The notes below the pieces were generated by a model. That model saw only the letters and a list, made by a program, of their open reading frames with translations. It had not been told where the DNA came from and searched no databases. The position numbers and the translations under genes were made by a program. From AC-32 sp963766375 (GTDB taxonomy: Bacteria > Actinomycetota > Thermoleophilia > Gaiellales > Gaiellaceae), in assembly GCA_963766375.1 (NCBI GenBank), contig CAVXZG010000001.1:1-64000 (forward strand): a DNA stretch of 64,000 nt. The letters are read 5' to 3'. The first letter of the stretch is position 1. Every line of letters begins with the position of its first letter. Positions 45,566 to 53,183 of the stretch are shown one piece after another.

Positions 45566-46567
45566 TCAAGCTTTCGGCGCGAACGTTGCCAGCGCCTGCA
45601 ACGCCTGTTGAAAGTTCTTCACAGGCACGATCGGGAGGTCTTGCGCATAGCGTCTCGCCTCCCGAGCGTTGTCCCCGGCCGGGACGAGAAAGACGTCCAC
45701 ACCCGCTTCGCGCGCGCCGAGCGTTTTTTGCTTCACCCCGCCGATGGGACCGACCGCCCCGTTGAGAGCGAGCTCGCCGGTCGCGGCGACCTTCTTCCCG
45801 TGCGTCACGTTGCGGCCGAGCTCCTGGAGGATGTCGAGCGCGAAGGCGAGGCCCGCGGACGGGCCTCCAACTCCGCCGGCGTCGAACTTGATCGATACCG
45901 GCAGCTTGACCGTGAGGTCGTCGCTCGCGGTGACGCCGATGATCGCCCGCTTCTCGTCCTGAGGGTCGGCCACGGTCTTGATCGTCGCCTCCCGCACCTT
46001 TCCTCCTCGGCGAAAGCCAAGCGTGACCGCGGCCCCGGGACGCTTGGCCGCGAGAGCGGTACGCAGTGCGAGGACCGAGGCGACCTTGCGCCCGTTCACC
46101 GAGACGATCACGTCACCAGGTTGGATCACGTCGGCCGCAGGCGCATTCTTTGTGACGAGCAGGACGGTCACCCCGCCGCTGCGCGCGTCCACCTTGTAGC
46201 CGAGATGGCTGAGGGCGACGACGGAGGCAATCTTCTGCGAGTCGGTCATGTCGAGCTGGCCCAGGCGCCGCTCGAGGGTCTGTGGGATGGGGGGCGCGGG
46301 AACGAGGTCCGAGCCGTCGGCACGAGTCCACGGGATGAGCCGCTCGAGGAGGCGAGCCGGCCGCTCGCGGACGTCCACGAAATAGATCGGGCCGGGCTTG
46401 CCGCCCGGCTTCTCCCCGGGCACGCGGATCACCGCGTCGACGGGATGCGCCGGATCCACGAGCAGTAGGTCGTAGCCGTTCGCAGGCGCGAGCCAGAGCA
46501 CGAACGCCGCCGCGCCCAACAAGAAGAGCCCAGCCGTGGCCAGGCGCGCCGGCGAGAACCACCGCAT
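45566..46567 (-). CDS. PDZ and Lon-like (S16) membrane protease, YlbL type
   Basis: 333 residues from ATG 46567, chosen because a TATCCT box predicts a 1-nt leader there. One N-terminal transmembrane helix (LATAGLFLLGAAAFVLWLAP), then a PDZ domain (VIQPGDVIVSVNGRKVASVL), then the Lon proteolytic domain with the catalytic Ser in GGPSAGLAFALDIL and Lys in GGVKQKTLGAREAGVD. The Ser-Lys dyad is intact, and the active site faces outside the cell in relatives. Confidence 0.9.
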   Translation of the reverse strand: MRWFSPARLATAGLFLLGAAAFVLWLAPANGYDLLLVDPAHPVDAVIRVPGEKPGGKPGPIYFVDVRERPARLLERLIPWTRADGSDLVPAPPIPQTLERRLGQLDMTDSQKIASVVALSHLGYKVDARSGGVTVLLVTKNAPAADVIQPGDVIVSVNGRKVASVLALRTALAAKRPGAAVTLGFRRGGKVREATIKTVADPQDEKRAIIGVTASDDLTVKLPVSIKFDAGGVGGPSAGLAFALDILQELGRNVTHGKKVAATGELALNGAVGPIGGVKQKTLGAREAGVDVFLVPAGDNAREARRYAQDLPIVPVKNFQQALQALATFAPKA

Positions 46568-46574
46568 CAGGCCG

Positions 46575-46580
46575 AGGATA
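46575..46580 (-). promoter_or_regulatory. Leaderless -10 box for the PDZ protease
   Basis: TATCCT on the minus strand predicts a start at 46568, one base before ATG 46567. Confidence 0.5.
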
Positions 46581-46651
46581 CGTTTAGTAGGAGGGCTTGG
46601 CGGAACCTCGCTCGACTCCGAGGGCACAGACTAGGTTTCGGCAAGCCCTCT

Positions 46652-47395
46652 TTACAGAAGGAAGCGCGTGAGGCCGCCGTCGACCGGGATGACCGCGCCG
46701 GTGACGTAGCCGGCCGCGTCGGAGGCGAGGAAGCAGACGACCTCCGCCACCTCGCGCGGCTGCCCGAATCGGCGGAGCGGGATCCTTTCGAGTTCCTCGA
46801 CCCGGGGCTTCCCGGCGAAGGCCTCTGCCAGCCGCTCGGTCTCGATGCGACCAGGCGCGATCGAGTTGACCGTGATCTTCTTCGGGCCGATCTCGCGCGC
46901 GAGCGTCTTGGCCCACCCGATCACGCCGGGGCGCACGGCGTTCGAGAGGGCGAGGTTGTCGATCGGCTCGCGCACCGAGCTCGATTCGATGTTGATCACG
47001 CGTCCGCGGCCGCTCCGCTCGAGCTGGGGTAGGCACAGGGTGGTGAGTCGGATCGCCGAGAGCAGCAGCAGCTCCACGGCCGCTTCCACCTGGTCGTCCG
47101 TGAGACCGACGGCAGGTGTTCGCGGCGGGCCGCCGCTGTTGTTCACGAGGATGTCGATCCCGCCGAAAGCCTCGAGCGTGCGGTCGACGAGGCGCTTGAG
47201 GTCGGCCGGGTTCGTGACGTCGCCTCGCACGGCGAGAGCGCCGAGCCTCTCGGCCTCGCGCTGGAGCAGATCTCGCCTACGGGCGAACATGGCCACGTTC
47301 GCGCCCTCACCGGCCAGGGACTCGGCGATCGCGAGCCCGATCCCGGAGGACGCACCGCAGACGATCGCCGTGCGGCCGCTCAGCCCGAGATCCAC
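46652..47395 (-). CDS. SDR-family protein lacking the YxxxK active site
   Basis: 247 residues from GTG 47395. The cofactor motif is CGASSGIGLAIAE, with RRR after strand 2 (NADP-like), and DILVNNSGGPPRTP is intact. Where classical SDRs have Y-X3-K the sequence reads NLALSNAVRPGVIGWAKTLA, so the Tyr and Lys are replaced. A divergent SDR group shares this SNxVR pattern. The end PVDGGLTRFLL is normal. The reaction is unknown, and activity may differ from ordinary oxidoreductases. Confidence 0.85.
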   Translation of the reverse strand: MDLGLSGRTAIVCGASSGIGLAIAESLAGEGANVAMFARRRDLLQREAERLGALAVRGDVTNPADLKRLVDRTLEAFGGIDILVNNSGGPPRTPAVGLTDDQVEAAVELLLLSAIRLTTLCLPQLERSGRGRVINIESSSVREPIDNLALSNAVRPGVIGWAKTLAREIGPKKITVNSIAPGRIETERLAEAFAGKPRVEELERIPLRRFGQPREVAEVVCFLASDAAGYVTGAVIPVDGGLTRFLL

Positions 47396-47424
47396 GCCGC
47401 CCCCGTAGATATGCACACGCGCGT

Positions 47425-47440
47425 CCCCACCCGGGTGGGG
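47425..47440. promoter_or_regulatory. 16-bp perfect palindrome CCCCACCCGGGTGGGG
   Basis: It lies 30 bp upstream of the SDR start and beyond the mdh stop. A perfect palindrome without a loop suits a dimeric operator; the 3' half could alternatively pair with CCACCC at 47449-47454 as a terminator hairpin for mdh. Confidence 0.4.
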
Positions 47441-47545
47441 AAGGAAGACCACCCGCCACCCGCCGTCAGCGTACGGGCCAAGGTCGCGCGTGTCTTCGTC
47501 GCAGGTGTGCCGAGTCTGTGCCGGTTGGTCGGCACCGTCATCGGC

Positions 47546-48475
47546 CTACGCGGCGCTGCCGAGCACGCCCACGACCTCGCGGACGGCCTCGGCCGAAGCG
47601 TTCAGGGCCTCCCGCTCCTCGTCGCCGAGCTCGAGCTCGAGGATCTCCTGGATGCCGCCGGCACCCAATTTGACCGGCACGCCCATGTAGAGGCCCTCGA
47701 TCCCGTATTCGCCCTCGAGGTAGGCCGTGCATGGAAGCACGCGGTGCTCGTCGAGCATGACCGCGTCAACCATTTGGGCGGCCGCTGCACCCGGCGCGTA
47801 CCACGCTGAGGTGCCGAGGAGCTTGACCAGCTCGCCCCCGCCCTTCGCCGTCCGCTCGACCATCGCCTGGATGCGCTCATCCGAGACGAGCTTGCGCAGC
47901 GGGACGCCGCCCACGCTGGTTGCCGAGACCACTGGCACCATCTGGTCGCCGTGGCCGCCGAGGACCATCGCGGTCACGTCCTTGACCGACGCTCCCGTCT
48001 CCAAGGCGATGAACGTCGAGAAGCGGGCCGTGTCCAGGATCCCGGCCATCCCGAAGACGCGTTCCTTGGGCCACCCGGAGACGTTCTTCGCCACATGGCA
48101 CATCGCGTCGAGCGGATTGGAGACCACGATCAGGACCGCGTCCGGGTTCTGCGCCACGATCGCCTCGGTCACCGAGCCGACGATCTTCTCGTTCGTCGAC
48201 ACCAGGTCGTCTCGGCTCATGTCGCCTGTGCGGGGGACTCCGGCGGTGATGACGACGACCTCGGAGCCGGCCGTTTCCTCGTAGCCGTTCGAGCCGACGA
48301 CGGTCGGCTCGAATCCGAGCACCGCGCCCATCTGGTTGATGTCGAGGGCCTTCCCTTGCGGCAGGTTCTCTTTGATGTCGACGAGCACGACCTCCGCGTA
48401 GTCGCGCGTAGCGAGCACCTGGGCGCAGGTCGCGCCGACGTTGCCGGCGCCCACCACGGTGACCTTGCGTCTCAT
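47546..48475 (-). CDS. mdh: Malate dehydrogenase
   Basis: 309-residue lactate/malate dehydrogenase family enzyme. VTVVGAGNVGATCAQVLA binds NAD and VVLVDIKENLPQGKALD places Asp for NAD preference. The catalytic pair is Asp in GILDTARF with His in GGHGDQMVP, and substrate Arg residues lie in GVPRTGDMSRDDL. The Arg-Arg loop type is that of malate rather than lactate dehydrogenases. ATG 48475 overlaps the icd stop (ATGA); the frame also reads through into icd, creating a false 671-codon ORF. Confidence 0.95.
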   Translation of the reverse strand: MRRKVTVVGAGNVGATCAQVLATRDYAEVVLVDIKENLPQGKALDINQMGAVLGFEPTVVGSNGYEETAGSEVVVITAGVPRTGDMSRDDLVSTNEKIVGSVTEAIVAQNPDAVLIVVSNPLDAMCHVAKNVSGWPKERVFGMAGILDTARFSTFIALETGASVKDVTAMVLGGHGDQMVPVVSATSVGGVPLRKLVSDERIQAMVERTAKGGGELVKLLGTSAWYAPGAAAAQMVDAVMLDEHRVLPCTAYLEGEYGIEGLYMGVPVKLGAGGIQEILELELGDEEREALNASAEAVREVVGVLGSAA

Positions 48476-49561
48476 ACCCGCGCTCCCATCGCGTCGATGA
48501 TCGCGTCTGCCACCTCGCTCGTCCCGACCGCGGTCGGGTCGTCGCGTGAAGGCTTCATGTCGTACGTGACCTGATCCCCTGCGCGGATCACCTCGGCGAT
48601 CGCGCGCTCGAGCCTGTCGGCGGCCTCGGTCTCCTCGAGATGGCGGAGCATCAGCATCCCGGAGAGCATCATCGCCATCGGGTTGACCTTGTTCTGGCCG
48701 GCGTACTTGGGCGCCGAGCCGTGCGTCGGCTCGAAGACGGCGGCGTGCGTCCCGAAGTTCGCCCCAGGCGCCAACCCGAGACCCCCGACGAGCCCGGCCG
48801 CCAGGTCGGAGACGATGTCGCCGTAGAGGTTCGGTAGCACGAGCACGTCGTACTCCTCGGGCCGCTGGACGAGCTGCATGCAGAGGTTGTCCACGATCCG
48901 GTCCTCGAACCCGATGTCGGAGTTCTCCTCCGCCACCTCCCGCGCCACCCGTAGGAAGAGGCCGTCCGAGAACTTCATGATGTTCGCCTTGTGCACGGCG
49001 GTCACCTTGCTGCGGCCGTTGCGGCGCGCGTAGTCGAAGGCGAACTGGACAATCCGGCGGCTGCCCTCGACGGACAGCGGCTTGATCGAGATGCCGGACC
49101 CGGCCGGCACCTGGCCGCCGTGCGCAGCGAGCCAGTCGCACAGCTCCTGCGGCATGCGCGGTCCCTTCCTCGAATTCGATCCCCGCGTAGAGGTCCTCGG
49201 TCGCCTCGCGCACGATGATCAGGTCGACGTTCTCGTATCGCGAGCGCACGCCCTCGTAGCTCTTGCACGGCCGAACCTGGCCGTAGAGGTCGAGCGTCTT
49301 GCGCAGGGTCACGTTGACGGAGCGGAAGCCGCCGCCGACCGGTGTCGTGATCGGGCCCTTGAGCGCGACGCCGGTGCGCTTGATCGAGTCCAGCACCTGG
49401 TCGGGCAGCGGGTTGCCGCCGTAGGCCTCCATGACGTCGGCCCCGGCCTCCTGCACGTCCCAGTCGAAGCCGACGCCGGTGGCCTCGAGCACGCGTCGCG
49501 TCGCCTCCGCCAGTTCCGGGCCGGTGCCGTCCCCGGGGATCAAGGTCACCTCGTGCGCCAC
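48472..49561 (-). CDS. icd: Isocitrate dehydrogenase, NAD-type family (frame break)
   Basis: About 362 residues after a frame change near 49160. Frame one begins EVTLIPGDGTGPELAEATRR, has KGPITTPVGGGFRSVNVTLR (the substrate loop with Ser and Asn) and LIIVREATEDLYAGIEFEE. Frame two has TAVHKANIMKFSDGLF, NLYGDIVSDLAAGLVGGLGL and EPTHGSAPKYAGQNKVNP. The isocitrate-type loop SVNVTLR rather than an isopropylmalate loop supports Icd, and the partners mdh and citrate synthase agree. The start GTG 49561 is leaderless. Confidence 0.87.
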
Positions 49562-49569
49562 GGCGCAGG

Positions 49570-49575
49570 ACTCTA
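49570..49575 (-). promoter_or_regulatory. Leaderless -10 box for icd
   Basis: TAGAGT on the minus strand predicts a start at 49563, two bases before GTG 49561. Confidence 0.5.
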
Positions 49576-49631
49576 GCGAAGCAGCCGTCCCCGGCCTCTC
49601 GGGTCGGCATCGCAGGCCGCGCCTTCCCCTG

Positions 49632-49637
49632 TAGATT
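49632..49637 (+). promoter_or_regulatory. Leaderless -10 box for citrate synthase
   Basis: TAGATT predicts a start at 49644, one base before GTG 49645. Confidence 0.5.
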
Positions 49638-49644
49638 TCCGGCC

Positions 49645-50748
49645 GTGAACGAGTTCAAGCCGGGGCTCGAAGGGGTCGTTGCCTTCCAGACGGAGATCGC
49701 AGAGCCCGACCGGGAGGGCGGTGCGCTGCGTTACCGCGGCGTGGACATCGAGGAGCTCGTCGGCAGCTACCACTACGAGCAGGTCTGGGGCCTCCTCGTG
49801 GACGAGAGCTTCGACCCCGGAATGCCAGATCCGGAGCCGTACGAGCCCAAGCACCTGAGCGGCAACGCGCCCTCGGACCTGCAGGCGGAGACGGCGCGGC
49901 TCTCGAGCGAGTGGTCGCTGAAGAAGCTCGTCGACATCTCGGCGGAGGAGGTGCGGGACGACCTCGCGCGGCTCTCTCCGGAGATGATCGCAATCGTCGC
50001 CGAGTCCGCCCGCGTCGCGGACGGCCACACCGATCGGGTGCCGGAGGACGTTGTCGCCCAGGGCGAGACCGCCGCTGAGAGATTTCTGCTCCGCTGGCGC
50101 GGGGAGGCCGACCCGAAGCACGTCAAGGCGATCGACACCTACTGGATCTGCACGGCCGAGCACGGTCTCAACGCCTCGACCTTCACGGCGCGGATCGTCG
50201 CGTCCACCGGCGCCGATACTGGCGCGGCGATGTCGGCCGCAGTTGGCGCTCTCTCAGGGCCGCTGCACGGCGGCGCGCCGGCGCGCGTGCTGCCGATGCT
50301 CGACGAGGTGGCGCGCACCAACGATCCCGAGGGCTACGTGAGGAGCCTGCTGGAGCGGCACCAGCGGATCATGGGCTTCGGCCATCGCGTCTACCGCGCC
50401 GAGGACCCGCGGGCACGGTTGCTGCGAAAAACCGCGCAGGAGCTCGAGTCACCTCGCTTCGAGGTCGCCGAGGAGCTCGAGCGCGTGGCGCTCGCGGCGC
50501 TGCGCGAGTACAAGCCCGACCGGCCGCTCGAGACGAACGTCGAGTTCTGGTCGGCGGTCGTGCTCGATGTCGCGAAGATCCCGCACGACCTGACCCCTGC
50601 GATGTTCGCCTGTGCGCGGGTCGCCGGCTGGTCGGCGCACATCCTCGAAGAGAAGCGCACCGGCCGCCTGATCAGGCCGTCGGCGCAGTATGTGGGCCCT
50701 GCGGCGCGGCCGGCCTCAGCAGTCGACGGAGCTCCAGTCCCGACTTGA
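49645..50748 (+). CDS. gltA: Citrate synthase
   Basis: Condenses oxaloacetate and acetyl-CoA. 367 residues, the short Gram-positive/archaeal type rather than the 430-residue NADH-regulated type. It starts GLEGVVAFQTEIAEPDREGG with LRYRGVDIEELVG. Catalytic residues are His in CTAEHGLNASTF, His in GFGHRVYRAEDPRARLL and Asp in VLDVAKIP. It is divergent from icd-mdh, so three successive TCA genes share one 84-bp intergenic region. Confidence 0.95.
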   Translation: MNEFKPGLEGVVAFQTEIAEPDREGGALRYRGVDIEELVGSYHYEQVWGLLVDESFDPGMPDPEPYEPKHLSGNAPSDLQAETARLSSEWSLKKLVDISAEEVRDDLARLSPEMIAIVAESARVADGHTDRVPEDVVAQGETAAERFLLRWRGEADPKHVKAIDTYWICTAEHGLNASTFTARIVASTGADTGAAMSAAVGALSGPLHGGAPARVLPMLDEVARTNDPEGYVRSLLERHQRIMGFGHRVYRAEDPRARLLRKTAQELESPRFEVAEELERVALAALREYKPDRPLETNVEFWSAVVLDVAKIPHDLTPAMFACARVAGWSAHILEEKRTGRLIRPSAQYVGPAARPASAVDGAPVPT

Positions 50749-51242
50749 GTCTCGCCGAGGCCGGGGTCGAGGCGAACCTGCTCGCCGAGAGCGGGAACGA
50801 ACGCGACCTGGCGAAGCTGCGGGCTGCCTGGGCCGAGGATCTGGAGGCCGCTGCCCGCTCGACCGACCACCTCGAGCGCGCAGCCGCGTACCGGGCCGTC
50901 GGCCAGTTCCGCTTCCGCCAGAAGGAGGAGCTCCTGCGGCGCGGCCTCGAGGACGACAGCCCCGCCTGCCGCGGCTCCGCGCTGCTGTCACTCGAGCTGC
51001 TCTCGCGCGACCACCCACGGGCTATCAACTCTGTCCGGCCGCTCCTGCACACGCTCGCGAACGCAGACGGCAACGCGGCAGTGCGTCGGCTCGCGATCAT
51101 GTCGCTTCGGAACGGTTCGCCGCAGCGAGACACGATCGTGCTGCTCCAGGGGATCGCGGAGGAGGAGGGCCTCGACCGGGAGATCCAGCAGACGGCCGCG
51201 AAGGTCGCCGCAGGGCTCGAGAAGAAGGCGCGGGCGCGCTAG
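50745..51242 (+). CDS. HEAT-repeat-like helical protein
   Basis: 165 residues, all predicted helical. Repeating helix pairs such as AAAYRAVGQFRFRQKEELLRR, CRGSALLSLELLSRDHP and VRRLAIMSLRNGSPQRDTIV resemble HEAT or armadillo repeats, usually protein-protein scaffolds. The TTG start overlaps the citrate synthase stop by 4 nt. Function unknown. Confidence 0.65.
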   Translation: MSLAEAGVEANLLAESGNERDLAKLRAAWAEDLEAAARSTDHLERAAAYRAVGQFRFRQKEELLRRGLEDDSPACRGSALLSLELLSRDHPRAINSVRPLLHTLANADGNAAVRRLAIMSLRNGSPQRDTIVLLQGIAEEEGLDREIQQTAAKVAAGLEKKARAR

Positions 51243-51386
51243 CTACAGCGCGCAGCGCCGGCCGCGCAGCTGATGTCCGCACGATGGGCAGATGCGGCGG
51301 CGGCGCTTCCACTCGAGCGCGCTCTTCTGAAGGCCGGCGAACGACATCAGCACGCCGACGCCCGCGGTCGAGACGAGAAAGACCAT
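51243..51386 (-). CDS. Small membrane protein with zinc-ribbon half, 47 aa
   Basis: ATG 51386 starts MVFLVSTAGVGVLMSFAGLQ, a single membrane-inserted helix, followed by a basic LEWKRRRR and CPSCGHQLRGRRC. The C-X2-C plus a later Cys suggests metal binding. It lies immediately downstream of xerD on the same strand. Likely real on composition; function unknown. Confidence 0.55.
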   Translation of the reverse strand: MVFLVSTAGVGVLMSFAGLQKSALEWKRRRRICPSCGHQLRGRRCAL

Positions 51387-51404
51387 GAAATGCGGTCTGG
51401 GGGG

Positions 51405-52340
51405 TCATTCTCCAAGCTGATTCCCTGAACCGCGCTTCCCCGAAACACGCCTGCGGCGCGCGTGCGGGTGGCTGCGGAAGTAGACGTCGCGCCGACGGCG
51501 GTCGGAAACGTGCGTGTAGAGCTCGGTCGTCCCGAGATCCGCGTGGCCGAGCAGCTCCTGGACGCTGCGCAGGTCGGCTCCCCCTTCGAGCAGATGGGTC
51601 GCGAAGGAGTGCCGCAGCAGGTGGGGATGGACCCGCTCGGGCTCCAGCCCGGCGCGGCCGGCGAGCTTGCGCAGGATCAGGAACGCGCCCGCCCGGGTGA
51701 GGCCGCCACCCTGGGCGTTGAGGAAGAGCTCGGGACGATGCCGGCGGTCGAGGTACGGGCGGCCGTGGGCCAGGTACCGGCGGAGTGCCTCGACCGCGTG
51801 GCGCCCCACCGGGACGACGCGCTGCTTGCCGCCCTTCCCCGTGCAACGGACGAGCCGCCGCTCCAGGTCGATCCCGGCCTTGTCCAGGCCGACCGCCTCG
51901 CTGACCCGCAGGCCGGCGCCGTAGAGGAGCTCGACCAGCGCGCGGTCCCGCATCATCCGCGGGGTCGAGCCGGCCGCCGCCTCGATCAGTCGCTGGGCCT
52001 CGGCCGGGGAGAGGGTGCGAGGCAGGCGCCTGCGGCGTCGCGGTAGCTCCAGCGCGGCGGCGGGGCTGTCGGCGCGGGCGCCGAGTAGGACGAGGTGTCG
52101 GAAGAACGAGCGGACGGCGGCGACCCGGCGCGCGATCGTCGCCGGCGAGAGCCCAACGGCTCGCAGCTCGGCGAGCCAGCGCTCGAGGTCCTCGTTGGTT
52201 GCCTTCGAGGGTGGCCCGCCGAGCCAGTCGGCGAGGGCGCGGAGGTCGCGGCGGTAGGCGTCGACGGTCTTCGGCGCCCGCCGGGCGGCGAGCAGCGCGA
52301 GGAAACCGTCGACCTCAGGATCTTGGGTGGGATCGGTCAT
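51405..52340 (-). CDS. xerD: Tyrosine recombinase XerD
   Basis: 311 residues. The N-terminal core-binding SAM-like domain (FLALLAARRAPKTVDAYRRD) is followed by the catalytic domain with Arg in YGAGLRVSEAVGL, Lys in GKGGKQRVVP, His-X2-Arg in HLLRHSFATHLLEGG, His in LLGHADLGTT and nucleophile Tyr in ELYTHV. It resolves chromosome dimers at dif with a partner recombinase. The XerD assignment over XerC is tentative. The C-terminal tail is Arg rich. It overlaps the other recombinase gene by 26 nt. Confidence 0.9.
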   Translation of the reverse strand: MTDPTQDPEVDGFLALLAARRAPKTVDAYRRDLRALADWLGGPPSKATNEDLERWLAELRAVGLSPATIARRVAAVRSFFRHLVLLGARADSPAAALELPRRRRRLPRTLSPAEAQRLIEAAAGSTPRMMRDRALVELLYGAGLRVSEAVGLDKAGIDLERRLVRCTGKGGKQRVVPVGRHAVEALRRYLAHGRPYLDRRHRPELFLNAQGGGLTRAGAFLILRKLAGRAGLEPERVHPHLLRHSFATHLLEGGADLRSVQELLGHADLGTTELYTHVSDRRRRDVYFRSHPHARRRRVSGKRGSGNQLGE

Positions 52341-53145
52341 AAACCTTCCTCAGCCGCTTTGAATCGACGTGGCTGTACATCTGCGTCGTCGAGAGCGAGC
52401 TGTGGCCGAGCAGCTCCTGGATCGTGCGCAGGTCGGCGCCGCCCTCCAGGAGGTGCGTCGCGAACGCGTGCCGCAGGCGGTGGGGGTGGGGGAGCAGGCG
52501 GCGCAGGGTGCTCGTGTCGAGCCGCCGGCCGCGGGCGGAGAGGAAGAGCGCGTTCTCGGCGCCCCGCGCCAGCTCCGGACGCGCCTCGCGGAGGTAGACG
52601 GCGAGCCGGTGCGAAGCCTCCTCGCCGAGCGGGACGACTCGCTCCTTGCCGCCCTTCCCGCGCACGTGCACGAGCTCCTGGTCGAAGTCCACATCGGCGA
52701 GGTCGAGGTCGACGGCCTCCTGCGAACGGAGCCCCGCCGAGTACACGAGCTCGACGAGGGTACGGTTGCGAACTGCAAGCGGTCCTTCTCCGTCGAGCGC
52801 TTCGAGCTCGCGATCGACCTCCTGCGGGCGAGGGGCATCCGGCAGCCGCAGCGGCCGCCTCGGCGCGAACGAGGCGTCGGGAACGCGCTCCTTGCCCAGC
52901 GCGTGGCGCAGGAACGCCTTCACCGCGGCTAGCTTCCGCGCGATCGTCGCCGGGGCGAGCTTGCGCGGCCTCGCCCGCCCGAGCTCGGCCGCGTAGTCGG
53001 CGAGCGCGCGCACGTCCACGTCCTGCAGGCTCGTGCCGCGCCGGTCGAGCCACGCCGCGAACTCGCGCACGTCCACCCGGTAGGCCCGGCGGGTCGCGTC
53101 GGAGAGCGCGGGGCTCTCGAGGAAGCGGTCGATCTCGCGATTCAC
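52315..53145 (-). CDS. xerC: Tyrosine recombinase XerC
   Basis: 276 residues with the full catalytic set: Arg in YSAGLRSQEAVDL, Lys in GKGGKERVVPL, His-X2-Arg in HRLRHAFATHLLEGG, His in LLGHSSLSTT and Tyr in QMYSHV. The start GTG 53145 precedes FLESPALSDATRRAYRVDVR, the core-binding domain. About ten residues between LRRLL and PHPHRLRHA appear to be missing compared with typical Xer proteins. Having both Xer genes side by side and overlapping is unusual. Confidence 0.88.
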   Translation of the reverse strand: MNREIDRFLESPALSDATRRAYRVDVREFAAWLDRRGTSLQDVDVRALADYAAELGRARPRKLAPATIARKLAAVKAFLRHALGKERVPDASFAPRRPLRLPDAPRPQEVDRELEALDGEGPLAVRNRTLVELVYSAGLRSQEAVDLDLADVDFDQELVHVRGKGGKERVVPLGEEASHRLAVYLREARPELARGAENALFLSARGRRLDTSTLRRLLPHPHRLRHAFATHLLEGGADLRTIQELLGHSSLSTTQMYSHVDSKRLRKVYDRSHPRS

Positions 53146-53183
53146 GGCAAGGGATTCGCCGTGCGCAGCGGGAGATTCCCGCG

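Noticed and set aside
47546..49561. 671-codon single protein fusing icd and mdh
   Set aside because: The middle third is a frameshifted reading of icd. Two complete enzymes with an ATGA overlap explain the DNA.
51405..53145. Integrase pair marking a mobile element
   Set aside because: Both proteins match housekeeping Xer recombinases. There are no attachment-site repeats, tRNA target or cargo genes, and composition is unchanged.
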